Shown here: positions 52,616-60,814 of the stretch, piece by piece
How the letters are laid out: each line of letters opens with the position of its first letter
Numbering within the stretch: position 1 is the first letter of the stretch
Source: SAR202 cluster bacterium
Lineage (GTDB): Bacteria; Chloroflexota; Dehalococcoidia; Lucifugimonadales; VXLM01
Assembly: GCA_022448725.1 (NCBI GenBank)
Contig: JAKUTR010000008.1
Coordinates: forward strand, 4,806-68,805
Reading direction: 5' to 3'
Length of the DNA stretch: 64,000 nucleotides
Made by a program: the position numbers and the translations under genes
The notes under the pieces: model-generated
The model's input: the letters and a program-made list of their open reading frames with translations, nothing else
Databases searched by the model: none
What the model was told of the DNA's origin: nothing

Positions 52616-54883
52616 ATGAGCCACACCAATCTTCTTCACTACTTTTTTCTGTTTCTGTCAGTCTTCATCGTCCTCACTATGGCTGCATGCGGTGGGGCCG
52701 ACGAAAAGTTCGACGAAGATATCACGAATCAGTTCGCCCCTAATAGAGGTGACCTCCCTCTCCCAGTAATGAATCAGGGAACGTACGTAGCACCAAAAAT
52801 TCCACCTGGGGGTTATCCAACGTTTCGGTGGGAGGGCGAGATACCGACTAGTTACAATGAATCTCCCGTCTCAGCAAAGCTTGTAAAAGAGGGTAAAATT
52901 CTCCCGGTTGAGGAGCGTCTACCCTGGCCCGATGACGTCCTTGTGTTACCACTAGACGACGAGGTGGGCATTTACGGCGGGTTTATTAGACTAACCTCAA
53001 GTATCCCTGGGAAGCTTGACTCATTGTCTGTCTCGGGCTGCTTCCATCGAGATGCTGACGGGATTGGACGTGTCCCCACCATCTGCAAAGACATGAGCTT
53101 AAGTGAGGATGGTAGAGAGTACACTTTCAAGCTGCGTAAAGGAGCTCGTTGGTCGGATGGATACCCCATTACGATTGAGGATTTCAGATTTGCCTGGGAG
53201 GATTTAAATAACAACAAAGACTACCTCCCGCGGCTACCTCTCATGCTGATAAATCCTATAACGGGGAACGGCCCTGAATTTGAGGTGATAGACGACCTAA
53301 CCTGGAAGTTGACCTTCGACAGCCCTATGTTCACTCTAATAGAGTCGAAAAGCGGTGCAATCTTCAGTGGTACTAAGGGGTGCACCGGGGGTAGTCCTTG
53401 TTTCTACACAGCATCGCATATCTACAAGCGGTACCACCCCAAGTATGGAGATCCCAAAGAGATTGAACAACTCATACGCTACTACAGCCGGCGTGAGTGG
53501 CGTGGAGTCATGGAGACTGTACAGCAGAATCGGAACTATACTGGCGTTCCCGCAAAACCAATACCGACCGAGTTTGATCCATATTTTATCTACGATGGCG
53601 AGCACTACGGACCCTGGAGTGGCGGGTTCGTAACGACAGAACTTTCAGATCTTCAAAACTCTTTCGAGAGAAACCACTACTTTATGGGGGTTGATCCTGT
53701 TGGCAATCAACTCCCATACGCCGATGGGATACGCTCCGTTCGGGTAGAGGGCCGACCCGTTGCAGTCTTCCGCTGTATGGCTGGAGAGTGTGACATTGGC
53801 GGCGTTGATATGCTCCTTTCAGAAATGCCACTGTACGCAGCGAACATGGAGAAGGGAGACTACAGCTTACAGATTTATCGGTCAGCTTCAGGTTCCGACG
53901 CCACAGTTATCACTAATCAAGAATATAACCAAGACCCGGAGATTGGTGAGTTAATGCGAACCACAGAGTTCCGAAAAGCGCTCTCTTACGCTTGGGACAG
54001 GGGTGCCGTCAACGAAACTGTTTTGGGTGGATTAGGCACACCCCAGAACTGGACTCCTCATCCATCAACACCTTATTACCCAGGATCCGAGTGGGCCACG
54101 AAGGATATCCGCTTTGACACAGAGGAGGCTCGGCGGATTCTAAAGGAAATGGGGTACAAAGATATCGACGGGGATGGGTACCTTGACCGCAAAGACGGAA
54201 CAGGCAACCTTGAAATGTACTTCGAGGCCATGTACCAACATTACTCGATCGTTGAGTTGTTACAAAAGCAGTGGGCTGACATTGGTATAAAACTCATCAT
54301 CCGAGAAGGCACTCGTGCTTATACCGCAGCTGAAAGAAACAAGCAATACTTTGTAATGAGTGGTTCAAACTATGGGGATAATCCCTGGCAAGTTGCATGG
54401 ACTAGGCTTGTACCACTCGTTCGTGGTAATGCTATGGCCCCGACTATAGGCGAATTTTATGTGACTGGTGGCCGGGAAGGCATGTCGCCAGGTCGCAATC
54501 CGGAATTCCGACCTCTGGCTGGGCCTGAAACTTATCCCGCTGACGCTTCAGGCAATATCAAGTACTTACAAGACATTTGGACGGAGGGTCGTGCTATCCC
54601 TCAATTCAGTAGTCGGCGTATTGAGTTGGGGAAGGAACTATATCGCATAATTGCGACGGAAAAGTACCATATCGGCGGGTTAGCTTTCACTGGTATCGGC
54701 CGTGGTATTCGGATGGTGCGTAACAATGTCAGGAACACCCCCAAGAACCACTTCCCGTCCAACTTCGGCGGTACAAAGGAAGCTCACTATTTCGAGGACG
54801 GCTTAGACAACGTATCTAATCCAGGCAACCGATCAAAGCGCTATCGGAGCATCAGCTTCCTCGACCCTGCATACTGGGACTAG
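52616..54883 (+). CDS. Peptide/nickel-type ABC substrate-binding lipoprotein (SBP_bac_5)
   Basis: A 755-residue lipoprotein (lipobox MAAC near residue 25). It has the family 5 landmarks: LSEDGREYTFKLRKGARWSDGYPITIEDFRFAWED, KLTFDSPMFTLI, FRKALSYAWDRGAVNETVLGG, and the C-terminal ARRILKEMGYKDIDGDGYLDRKDG (a Ca-binding-like loop). It is longer than DppA or OppA (about 535). Oligopeptides or other solutes are possible. No permease or ATPase gene is nearby. AGGAG lies before the ATG. Confidence 0.88.
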   Translation: MSHTNLLHYFFLFLSVFIVLTMAACGGADEKFDEDITNQFAPNRGDLPLPVMNQGTYVAPKIPPGGYPTFRWEGEIPTSYNESPVSAKLVKEGKILPVEERLPWPDDVLVLPLDDEVGIYGGFIRLTSSIPGKLDSLSVSGCFHRDADGIGRVPTICKDMSLSEDGREYTFKLRKGARWSDGYPITIEDFRFAWEDLNNNKDYLPRLPLMLINPITGNGPEFEVIDDLTWKLTFDSPMFTLIESKSGAIFSGTKGCTGGSPCFYTASHIYKRYHPKYGDPKEIEQLIRYYSRREWRGVMETVQQNRNYTGVPAKPIPTEFDPYFIYDGEHYGPWSGGFVTTELSDLQNSFERNHYFMGVDPVGNQLPYADGIRSVRVEGRPVAVFRCMAGECDIGGVDMLLSEMPLYAANMEKGDYSLQIYRSASGSDATVITNQEYNQDPEIGELMRTTEFRKALSYAWDRGAVNETVLGGLGTPQNWTPHPSTPYYPGSEWATKDIRFDTEEARRILKEMGYKDIDGDGYLDRKDGTGNLEMYFEAMYQHYSIVELLQKQWADIGIKLIIREGTRAYTAAERNKQYFVMSGSNYGDNPWQVAWTRLVPLVRGNAMAPTIGEFYVTGGREGMSPGRNPEFRPLAGPETYPADASGNIKYLQDIWTEGRAIPQFSSRRIELGKELYRIIATEKYHIGGLAFTGIGRGIRMVRNNVRNTPKNHFPSNFGGTKEAHYFEDGLDNVSNPGNRSKRYRSISFLDPAYWD

Positions 54884-54976
54884 ATGATTGGACCGGGCTG
54901 GGAACCAATTGAAACTTTACGTGCTAAATGGGCGTAGTTGAGGTTAAGGCTAACGCATTGGGGTAAATTGGCAGAC

Positions 54977-55180
54977 CTAGCCTCCACCAACGGCCTGCAC
55001 AACTTCAATCCTATCTCCATCGTCCAAAGTGACGGAGGACCACTCCTCCCTTCGCAGCACTGTTTGGTTATACGCGATTGCGATCAGTTTAGTGTCAATA
55101 TCAAGTGAAGATATATATATTGCTAGCGGAGTCGGGGAATCAAAGGTAGTGTTCTCCCCATTAATTAGAACTTCAACCAT
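54977..55180 (-). CDS. thiS: Sulfur carrier protein ThiS
   Basis: A 67-residue beta-grasp protein ending in Gly-Gly (VQAVGGG), the thiocarboxylate carrier for thiazole synthesis. Starts with MVEVLINGENT and has the LDGDRIEVV-type end. It overlaps the end of thiE by 8 bases. Confidence 0.9.
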   Translation of the reverse strand: MVEVLINGENTTFDSPTPLAIYISSLDIDTKLIAIAYNQTVLRREEWSSVTLDDGDRIEVVQAVGGG

Positions 55181-55805
55181 TCAATTCTATTTCCATCATA
55201 TTGCGAAGCTTCGTAGCCTCTGATTCAGGATCCTGCGCTTCAGTGATAGCAGTCATAACAGCGACTCCGGTGGCCCCACAATTAACTAAAGACCTTGCAT
55301 TGTGGGGCTTGACTCCCCCAATGCCGATGAAAGGGATTGTGATTTCACTAGACAAATTTGCTATCAACTCAAGACCATTCGGTCTTTGGTCTGGGTGACT
55401 GGCAGTTGGAAATATAGTCCCGGCAACTAACAAATCACAGCCTTCATTCTCAGCCAGTTTGCCTCCCTCCAAGTCATGCACAGAGCGCCCAAGCAGTAAG
55501 GAGTCTCCACCCATATTACGTATCAATTGCACTGACCCGGCGTCTTCACCAAGCTGCATACCATCAGCCTCCGACTCAAGTGCCACCTCGAGGTCTTGAT
55601 TGACAAAAAACAAAGCACGTCCGCTGGTCATTTTTCTAATCTTTATGGCGAGGGGTAATAATTCCTTGGAACCCATATCTTTCTCACGAAGCTGTACCAT
55701 CGTCACTCCACCATCTAATGCCCGCGCTACAACCTCCTCAACAGATCTGCCCAAGCACCTGTGTCTATTAGTCACAAGACACAAAATCGGCGGTTCCAAT
55801 AACAT
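55173..55805 (-). CDS. thiE: Thiamine phosphate synthase
   Basis: A 210-residue TIM-barrel enzyme that joins HMP-PP and thiazole phosphate. GVTMVQLREKDMGSKELL, FFVNQDLEVALESEADGMQLGEDAG, GRSVHDLEG, and IPFIGIGGVKPHNA are the phosphate and substrate contacts. The second Asp/Glu pattern H-L-G-Q reads M-Q-L-G. It lies 5 bases after thiG and is followed by thiS. Confidence 0.9.
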   Translation of the reverse strand: MLLEPPILCLVTNRHRCLGRSVEEVVARALDGGVTMVQLREKDMGSKELLPLAIKIRKMTSGRALFFVNQDLEVALESEADGMQLGEDAGSVQLIRNMGGDSLLLGRSVHDLEGGKLAENEGCDLLVAGTIFPTASHPDQRPNGLELIANLSSEITIPFIGIGGVKPHNARSLVNCGATGVAVMTAITEAQDPESEATKLRNMMEIELNG

Positions 55806-55810
55806 ACCAG

Positions 55811-56599
55811 TTATGTGGCTGACGAGGTCGCGAACCCTACGGTCGGACTACTGGCAATTCCTTCAGGTTTACGCTCAATACGGCCTGCCAAATAAGCCTT
55901 CCGACCTGCATCGACTCCAAGTCGGAAAGCTTCACCCATCCGGACGGGATCTCGAGCCTGAGCGATTGCTGTATTGACGAGAACTGCATCGGCTCCTGCC
56001 TCTAATGATTGAGATGCTTCAGACGGTACTGCCAAGCCTGCATCAACAACAACCGGGACATTTGCCTGTTCAATAATTAATTGAATCTCGTCCATAGTCA
56101 ATATACCTTGGCCAGAACCTATGGCAGACCCGAGCGGCATAACGGTCGCGCATCCAATCGATTCGAGACGTGCTGCTAAAACTGGGTCCGCGTGGATATA
56201 CGGTAAAACAACAAAGCCTTGATCAACTAACTGCTGCGCCGCCTGATAAGTTCCAATTGGGTCAGGTAGCAGCCACTTACCAGGGGGTTGAACCTCAAGT
56301 TTGATCCAATTCGAGCCGGTTAGCTCTCTAGCCAACTGCGCTGTTAGAACTGCTTCTTCTGCGGTCGCGCACCCAGCGGTGTTGGGGAGGATAGTATATT
56401 TATCTTCCCAATCAAAATAGTCCAAGATGCTCTTCTCTCTTGGGTCGTCAAGACTCAGGCGTCGAATCGCAACGGTTATGATTTCTGCTTGAGCCGCCTC
56501 AACGGATGCAACCATCTCATCCATAGAGCGGTGACGACCGGTACCCACCATCAACCGGGACTTAAATTCCTTACCTGCAATGACCAGCGGATCACTCAT
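55811..56599 (-). CDS. thiG: Thiazole synthase ThiG
   Basis: A 262-residue thiazole synthase. The Schiff-base Lys lies in NWIKLEVQ near residue 97, MPLGSAIGSGQG near residue 142 and VVDAGLAVPSEA near residue 176. I use ATG 56599, preceded by GGGAGGC at 6 bases; an upstream frame to 56680 adds 27 unrelated residues. No TPP riboswitch is seen in the 200-base upstream gap. No thiF, thiO or thiH is in the window. Confidence 0.92.
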   Translation of the reverse strand: MSDPLVIAGKEFKSRLMVGTGRHRSMDEMVASVEAAQAEIITVAIRRLSLDDPREKSILDYFDWEDKYTILPNTAGCATAEEAVLTAQLARELTGSNWIKLEVQPPGKWLLPDPIGTYQAAQQLVDQGFVVLPYIHADPVLAARLESIGCATVMPLGSAIGSGQGILTMDEIQLIIEQANVPVVVDAGLAVPSEASQSLEAGADAVLVNTAIAQARDPVRMGEAFRLGVDAGRKAYLAGRIERKPEGIASSPTVGFATSSAT

Positions 56600-56881
56600 C
56601 CGTTTGCCTCCCAGTTGCCCAAATATTAAAAGGCCCCTGATATTATCCAGTCTAGGCACTGTGTCTGGGGCAGTATCCAACCTGTTAGTCGGATCTTCGA
56701 GACCCCCAGAAAGTCAGGTTAGATGAGGCAGATATCAAAGTCAACGAACACCGCAATCAGCTAGGTTATTCTTGCACGGAGTTAGGAACATACAAATCTA
56801 TCTATTGTCTTTGACCGGGGTGCTCAATTATCATGCCGGCCATTGGGCAGGTCTTCATGCTGCCACAACTTAGGAGTAACC

Positions 56882-58618
56882 ATGCCTGATGAACAAGACC
56901 TGATCGAACTACGCAAGAGAATACGTCATTCATCAGCTCACGTTATGGCAGATGTCGTAACTAAAATGTTCCCAGACGCGAAGTTGGGCATCGGTCCTCC
57001 CACCGAGGACGGCTTCTATTATGACTTCATGGTGGGCAAGCCAATCTCCGACCAAGATCTTGCACGTATCGAAAAACAAATGCGTAAGACTATCCAGCGT
57101 AATCTCCCTTTTGAGTTCCATGAATACCAACGTGACGATGCTCTCACAATGAACTCAAATGAGCCTTTAAAGCTTGAGATAATCAATGAGATCCCAACAG
57201 AAGAACCAATAACCACCTACAAACATGGGAACTTTGAGGATCTTTGCGCGGGCCCACACGTCGAATCTACCGGTAAGATTCCTGCCTTTAAGCTGCTTAA
57301 CGTTGCGGGGGCTTATTGGCGTGGTGATGAAAACCAACCCATGCTACAGCGTATATACGGTACAGCTTTTGAATCGCAAGAGGCCCTAGAGACCCACCTC
57401 AACAACCTTGAGGAAGCCAAGAAGCGCGATCACCGTCTCCTAGGACGCGACCTCGATCTATTCTCGATACACGAAGAAACTGGGCCAGGTCTCATCATCT
57501 GGCACCCGAAAGGCTCACGCATTCGGGGCATTGTTGAGGACTTTTGGCGAGACGAACACCGAAAGCGTGGCTATGACCTAATCTACACACCACACATAGG
57601 CCGCTCGACCCTCTGGGAAACGAGCGGCCACCTCGGTTTTTACAAGGAGAACATGTACGCTGCGATGGAAATGGACGGGCAAGAGTACTACCTCAAGCCA
57701 ATGAACTGCCCTTTCCACATCATGTACTATCAAAACGACATCCGTAGCTATCGCGACCTCCCAATGCGAATAGGAGAACTGGGCAGCGTTTATCGGTATG
57801 AACGTGGTGGCGTAGTACAAGGTTTACTACGAGTTCGAGGCATGACCCAAGATGACGCTCATATCTTCTGTCGCCCGGACCAAGTCGAGGACGAAGTTAA
57901 CTCTGTCCTAGACCTAACTTTCTTCCTGCTTCAGAGCTTCGGCTTTAGCCAATATGATGTCATGCTCTCTACTAAGCCAGATAAGGCGGTAGGGGAAGAT
58001 ACACGCTGGGAGTTTGCTACAGAGTCGCTACGTAACACACTGGTTAACAGGGGCATTAAGTATGGGATCGACGAAGGGGGCGGAGCATTCTATGGCCCAA
58101 AAATCGACATCCACATTCAGGATGCTATTGGTCGGCAGTGGCAAATCACTACTGTTCAATTCGATTTCAATCTCCCTGAGCGATTTGGGCTCAAATATAT
58201 TGGTGACGATGGACAAGAACACCAACCCTATATGGTTCACCGAGCGCTCCTAGGCACGATGGAACGGTTCATGGGCGTACTTATTGAACACTATGCCGGG
58301 GCATTCCCAGTTTGGCTAGCCCCTGTTCAAGCTGAGCTTATTCCAATCGCGGAACGCCACGTCTCATACGCTAAGGAGATTGAGACCACGTTGCTCAATG
58401 CGAATATTCGGTCCCACACCAGCGATAACAATGACCGCATGAATGCGAAAATCAGGTATGCTCAACTTCAAAAGATCCCATATATGCTTGTTATCGGGGA
58501 TCGTGAACAGGAGTCAAATACGGTGTCGGCTCGCCTCCGGTCAGGCGAAGACTTAGGCACACTAGCAATCAATGAACTCATCGAGCGAATCTCCAACGAG
58601 ATTACAACAAAATCATAG
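56882..58618 (+). CDS. thrS: Threonyl-tRNA synthetase without TGS domain
   Basis: A 578-residue class II synthetase from ATG 56882 (AGGAG 6 bases upstream; the frame open to 56843 adds nothing homologous). It starts directly with the editing/SAD domain (RHSSAHVMADVVTKMFPDAKLGIGPPTEDGFYYDF), so the usual N-terminal TGS domain of about 60 residues is missing. The core has the zinc ligands (Cys in MNCPFHI, His in MVHRALLG), motif 2 and a C-terminal anticodon domain (PVQAELIPI... IPYMLVIGDREQ). It charges tRNA-Thr. Confidence 0.93.
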   Translation: MPDEQDLIELRKRIRHSSAHVMADVVTKMFPDAKLGIGPPTEDGFYYDFMVGKPISDQDLARIEKQMRKTIQRNLPFEFHEYQRDDALTMNSNEPLKLEIINEIPTEEPITTYKHGNFEDLCAGPHVESTGKIPAFKLLNVAGAYWRGDENQPMLQRIYGTAFESQEALETHLNNLEEAKKRDHRLLGRDLDLFSIHEETGPGLIIWHPKGSRIRGIVEDFWRDEHRKRGYDLIYTPHIGRSTLWETSGHLGFYKENMYAAMEMDGQEYYLKPMNCPFHIMYYQNDIRSYRDLPMRIGELGSVYRYERGGVVQGLLRVRGMTQDDAHIFCRPDQVEDEVNSVLDLTFFLLQSFGFSQYDVMLSTKPDKAVGEDTRWEFATESLRNTLVNRGIKYGIDEGGGAFYGPKIDIHIQDAIGRQWQITTVQFDFNLPERFGLKYIGDDGQEHQPYMVHRALLGTMERFMGVLIEHYAGAFPVWLAPVQAELIPIAERHVSYAKEIETTLLNANIRSHTSDNNDRMNAKIRYAQLQKIPYMLVIGDREQESNTVSARLRSGEDLGTLAINELIERISNEITTKS

Positions 58619-58791
58619 TACTAGAACTGAGAGACGTGTCTACATAACCTTTTCGCTTTATGTGATTCTGAGCTCGTAAAGGGGCCCTCGATTATATGCC
58701 GAGCGCACCTTCAGGAATCCACGAGGCCGCTTGATAAAAACTAGGGGTATGGACAGTACGGACTCTCCCAAACACAGGAAACAAATATTCC

Positions 58792-59448
58792 GTGACCGAA
58801 CTCAGTAAAATAGCTATCACCGCCGACTCTCAGCAGGATGGGGACTTACTCCGAGACCTTGTGCATGGCTATGGAGAAGATCCAGTGATGATTACACCGG
58901 ATACCATTAGACACACTAACGACAGAATGGGCAACATTAGTGGCCTAATCATTGCAAATGGGACTCAAGATGCCAACCAAAACGTGAATTCCAGTGCCCT
59001 AATGAGGGATGTTATATCTCGGCTGCTCCCTACCGTACTTGACTTTGACTTACCTGTTCTTGCTGTTGGGTCGGGGATCCACACACTGAATGTGGTAATG
59101 GGAGGGAGGCCTGCTAGGCCCATACATGGACACGGCCCCCTTGAGAGTGGCAAGTCAGAATTCCATCATATATTCATCACTCCAGGTAGTCGACTCGCTT
59201 CACTCGTAGGGGCAGGAGGCCTGGTACGCGTTAATAGCAGACATCTGATAGGAATAAAACACGCACAAAAAGGCCCAAACCTTTTAGCGTCTGCTTACGG
59301 CTTAGAGGATGGGGTAATTGAGGCGGTAGAGAGCCCGGACCATACTTTCGTGATTGGGATTCAATTTCAGCCTGAACGTCCCCGGGAGGTTCCTCCTCAT
59401 TTTGACCGTCTTTTTGAGGCTCTCGTTGATCATGCAAAAGCTAAATAA
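58792..59448 (+). CDS. Class I glutamine amidotransferase-like protein, catalytic residues lost
   Basis: A 218-residue protein of the PuuD/peptidase C26 type (gamma-glutamyl hydrolase-like). The elbow that should read P-V-L-G-I-C-R-G reads PVLAVGSG (88-95), so the nucleophile Cys is Gly93. The later G-V-Q-W-H-P-E reads GIQFQPE (189-195), so the catalytic His is Gln193; only Glu195 remains. Other fold segments (VNSRHLIGI, DGVIEAVE) are intact, so it is folded but not catalytic by the known mechanism. It starts at GTG. Confidence 0.75.
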   Translation: MTELSKIAITADSQQDGDLLRDLVHGYGEDPVMITPDTIRHTNDRMGNISGLIIANGTQDANQNVNSSALMRDVISRLLPTVLDFDLPVLAVGSGIHTLNVVMGGRPARPIHGHGPLESGKSEFHHIFITPGSRLASLVGAGGLVRVNSRHLIGIKHAQKGPNLLASAYGLEDGVIEAVESPDHTFVIGIQFQPERPREVPPHFDRLFEALVDHAKAK

Positions 59449-60610
59449 TCCCTAAGTCCTCATAGATTGCTGAATTAATAGAATAGTTACGACGCGAGTG
59501 GACAGTCTCACCTGGGGTGCCATTCATAACCCAAGCAACCACGAGGTTATGCTCCGGATCCGCGAAACCAATAGAAGACTGGTAGCCACCATGACCAAAA
59601 ACTTCGTTTGAAGAGTACTTTCCGTACTGATAAGCAAGATTCTTACTTTCAGGAGTTCGCCCTGCCAATAAGAATCCCAATCCCCAGTCGTACACCGCTC
59701 CAAAAGTACGGTCTAACATCCCTACCCTATGTCGGTACACAAGTGAACCAACGGTCTCAGGCCTAAGTACACGTTGACCTGCAAATTCTCCTCCCATTAA
59801 CAACATCTCATAGAACTTTCCCAGTTCACCGATTGGTCCTCTGCCTGCACCACCCGGTAAAGGGACACTGTAGAGGAGCGGATCAGAATGAGGCTCGGTA
59901 ACAAGCGCACCCTTAGAATCGTGAAGGATAGCAAGCCGATCCCCATACTCCTTTACTTTATCTCCTGGGATCGATAACCAAGAGTCCTCCATTCCTAACG
60001 GCTCAAAAATCTCACTTCGCACGTACTCCGTGTAATCGCGGCCATCGACTTGTTTTATGATCTCCCCCAAAACACACCACCCTGACGATGGATCGTATCC
60101 GGCTTGTTTACCGGGTTCCCAATCCTCATACAGCGGAGACTCCATAACGTGTGACATTATCCGATGCCAGCTGTCCGCCTCGCACTTGGGGTTAATAGGC
60201 TGTAGGCCTGATGTATGGGTTAGAAGATGTTTAACCGTGATATCACCTTTGCCGTAACGCGCGAACCCAGGGATATACTTACTAATGTACTCTTCAATAT
60301 CTACGAGACCACGCTCCCAGAGTTGTGCGATTGCCACCGCCACAACAGGTTTACCTGCAGACATCCATGGCATAAGTGTTCGGTGGGTAAGTCTTATTGA
60401 TGGTGGCGCTTGAACCCTACCCTCCGAACAAATACTACTGGCCAAATCATCCTTTCCTAACGTCGCGTGGCCAAGCGCAAAATCGGCGACAATAATGCCT
60501 TGAATCGATATGTACCCCTGGGCGCCTATATGAAGCCGTTCATCCATCCCATCTTCAATGATTTTTTGAGTTTTGGGTAAGTTCGTAATCGAGTATTGCT
60601 CTTTATTCAA
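59441..60610 (-). CDS. Beta-lactamase family serine hydrolase
   Basis: A 389-residue class C-like serine hydrolase of the esterase/DD-peptidase type. Ser84-x-x-Lys87 in PWMSAGKPV is the nucleophile motif, a Tyr lies in AGYDPSSGWCVLGEI, and GHGGYQSSIG carries the H-x-G third motif. No signal peptide, so it acts inside the cell and is more likely an esterase than a beta-lactamase. GGAGGT lies 8 bases before the ATG. The end overlaps the preceding gene by 8 bases, convergent. Confidence 0.85.
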   Translation of the reverse strand: MNKEQYSITNLPKTQKIIEDGMDERLHIGAQGYISIQGIIVADFALGHATLGKDDLASSICSEGRVQAPPSIRLTHRTLMPWMSAGKPVVAVAIAQLWERGLVDIEEYISKYIPGFARYGKGDITVKHLLTHTSGLQPINPKCEADSWHRIMSHVMESPLYEDWEPGKQAGYDPSSGWCVLGEIIKQVDGRDYTEYVRSEIFEPLGMEDSWLSIPGDKVKEYGDRLAILHDSKGALVTEPHSDPLLYSVPLPGGAGRGPIGELGKFYEMLLMGGEFAGQRVLRPETVGSLVYRHRVGMLDRTFGAVYDWGLGFLLAGRTPESKNLAYQYGKYSSNEVFGHGGYQSSIGFADPEHNLVVAWVMNGTPGETVHSRRNYSINSAIYEDLGII

Positions 60611-60648
60611 ATAACCTCCATATCATGTAACACTCCCCCCTTGCTCAT

Positions 60649-60660
60649 ACAACATGTTGT
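60649..60660. promoter_or_regulatory. 12-bp perfect palindrome between the hydrolase and gyrA
   Basis: ACAACATGTTGT is a perfect palindrome in the 204-base divergent gap, 33 bases upstream of the gyrA extended -10 and 38 bases upstream of the hydrolase ATG. It could be an operator for either gene. Identity of the regulator unknown. Confidence 0.4.
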
Positions 60661-60692
60661 GTACCTTATGGGTCGCATGACGATGCGATTGA

Positions 60693-60701
60693 TGCTATAA
60701 T
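60693..60701 (+). promoter_or_regulatory. Extended -10 promoter of gyrA
   Basis: TGCTATAAT, the same nine bases as upstream of rplI; no good -35. The likely transcription start near 60708 gives a leader of about 107 bases. Confidence 0.6.
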
Positions 60702-60735
60702 ATCAGCAACGTTGTCAAGAACACTTGGGCGAAGG

Positions 60736-60770
60736 TCACGCGAACGTGAAAACAGCACCGAAACCGGTGC
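60736..60770 (+). other. Two short hairpins in the gyrA leader
   Basis: TCACG-CGAA-CGTGA (60736-60749) and GCACCG-AAAC-CGGTGC (60755-60770) are adjacent stem-loops 45 bases before the gyrA ATG. No U-run follows. They may stabilise or regulate the transcript. Confidence 0.4.
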
Positions 60771-60814
60771 CTCCGCTACTTAAATGAGCATGACACTGGG
60801 ATAAGTGAGGGACA

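Noticed and set aside
56600-56881. TPP riboswitch before thiG or T-box leader before thrS
   Set aside because: Neither the CTGAGA thi-box core on the minus strand nor the T-box AGGGTGG-type sequence on the plus strand is present.
59441-60610. Beta-lactamase conferring antibiotic resistance
   Set aside because: The S-x-x-K and H-x-G motifs fit the family, but there is no signal peptide and the Tyr motif is irregular; an intracellular esterase-type role is more likely.
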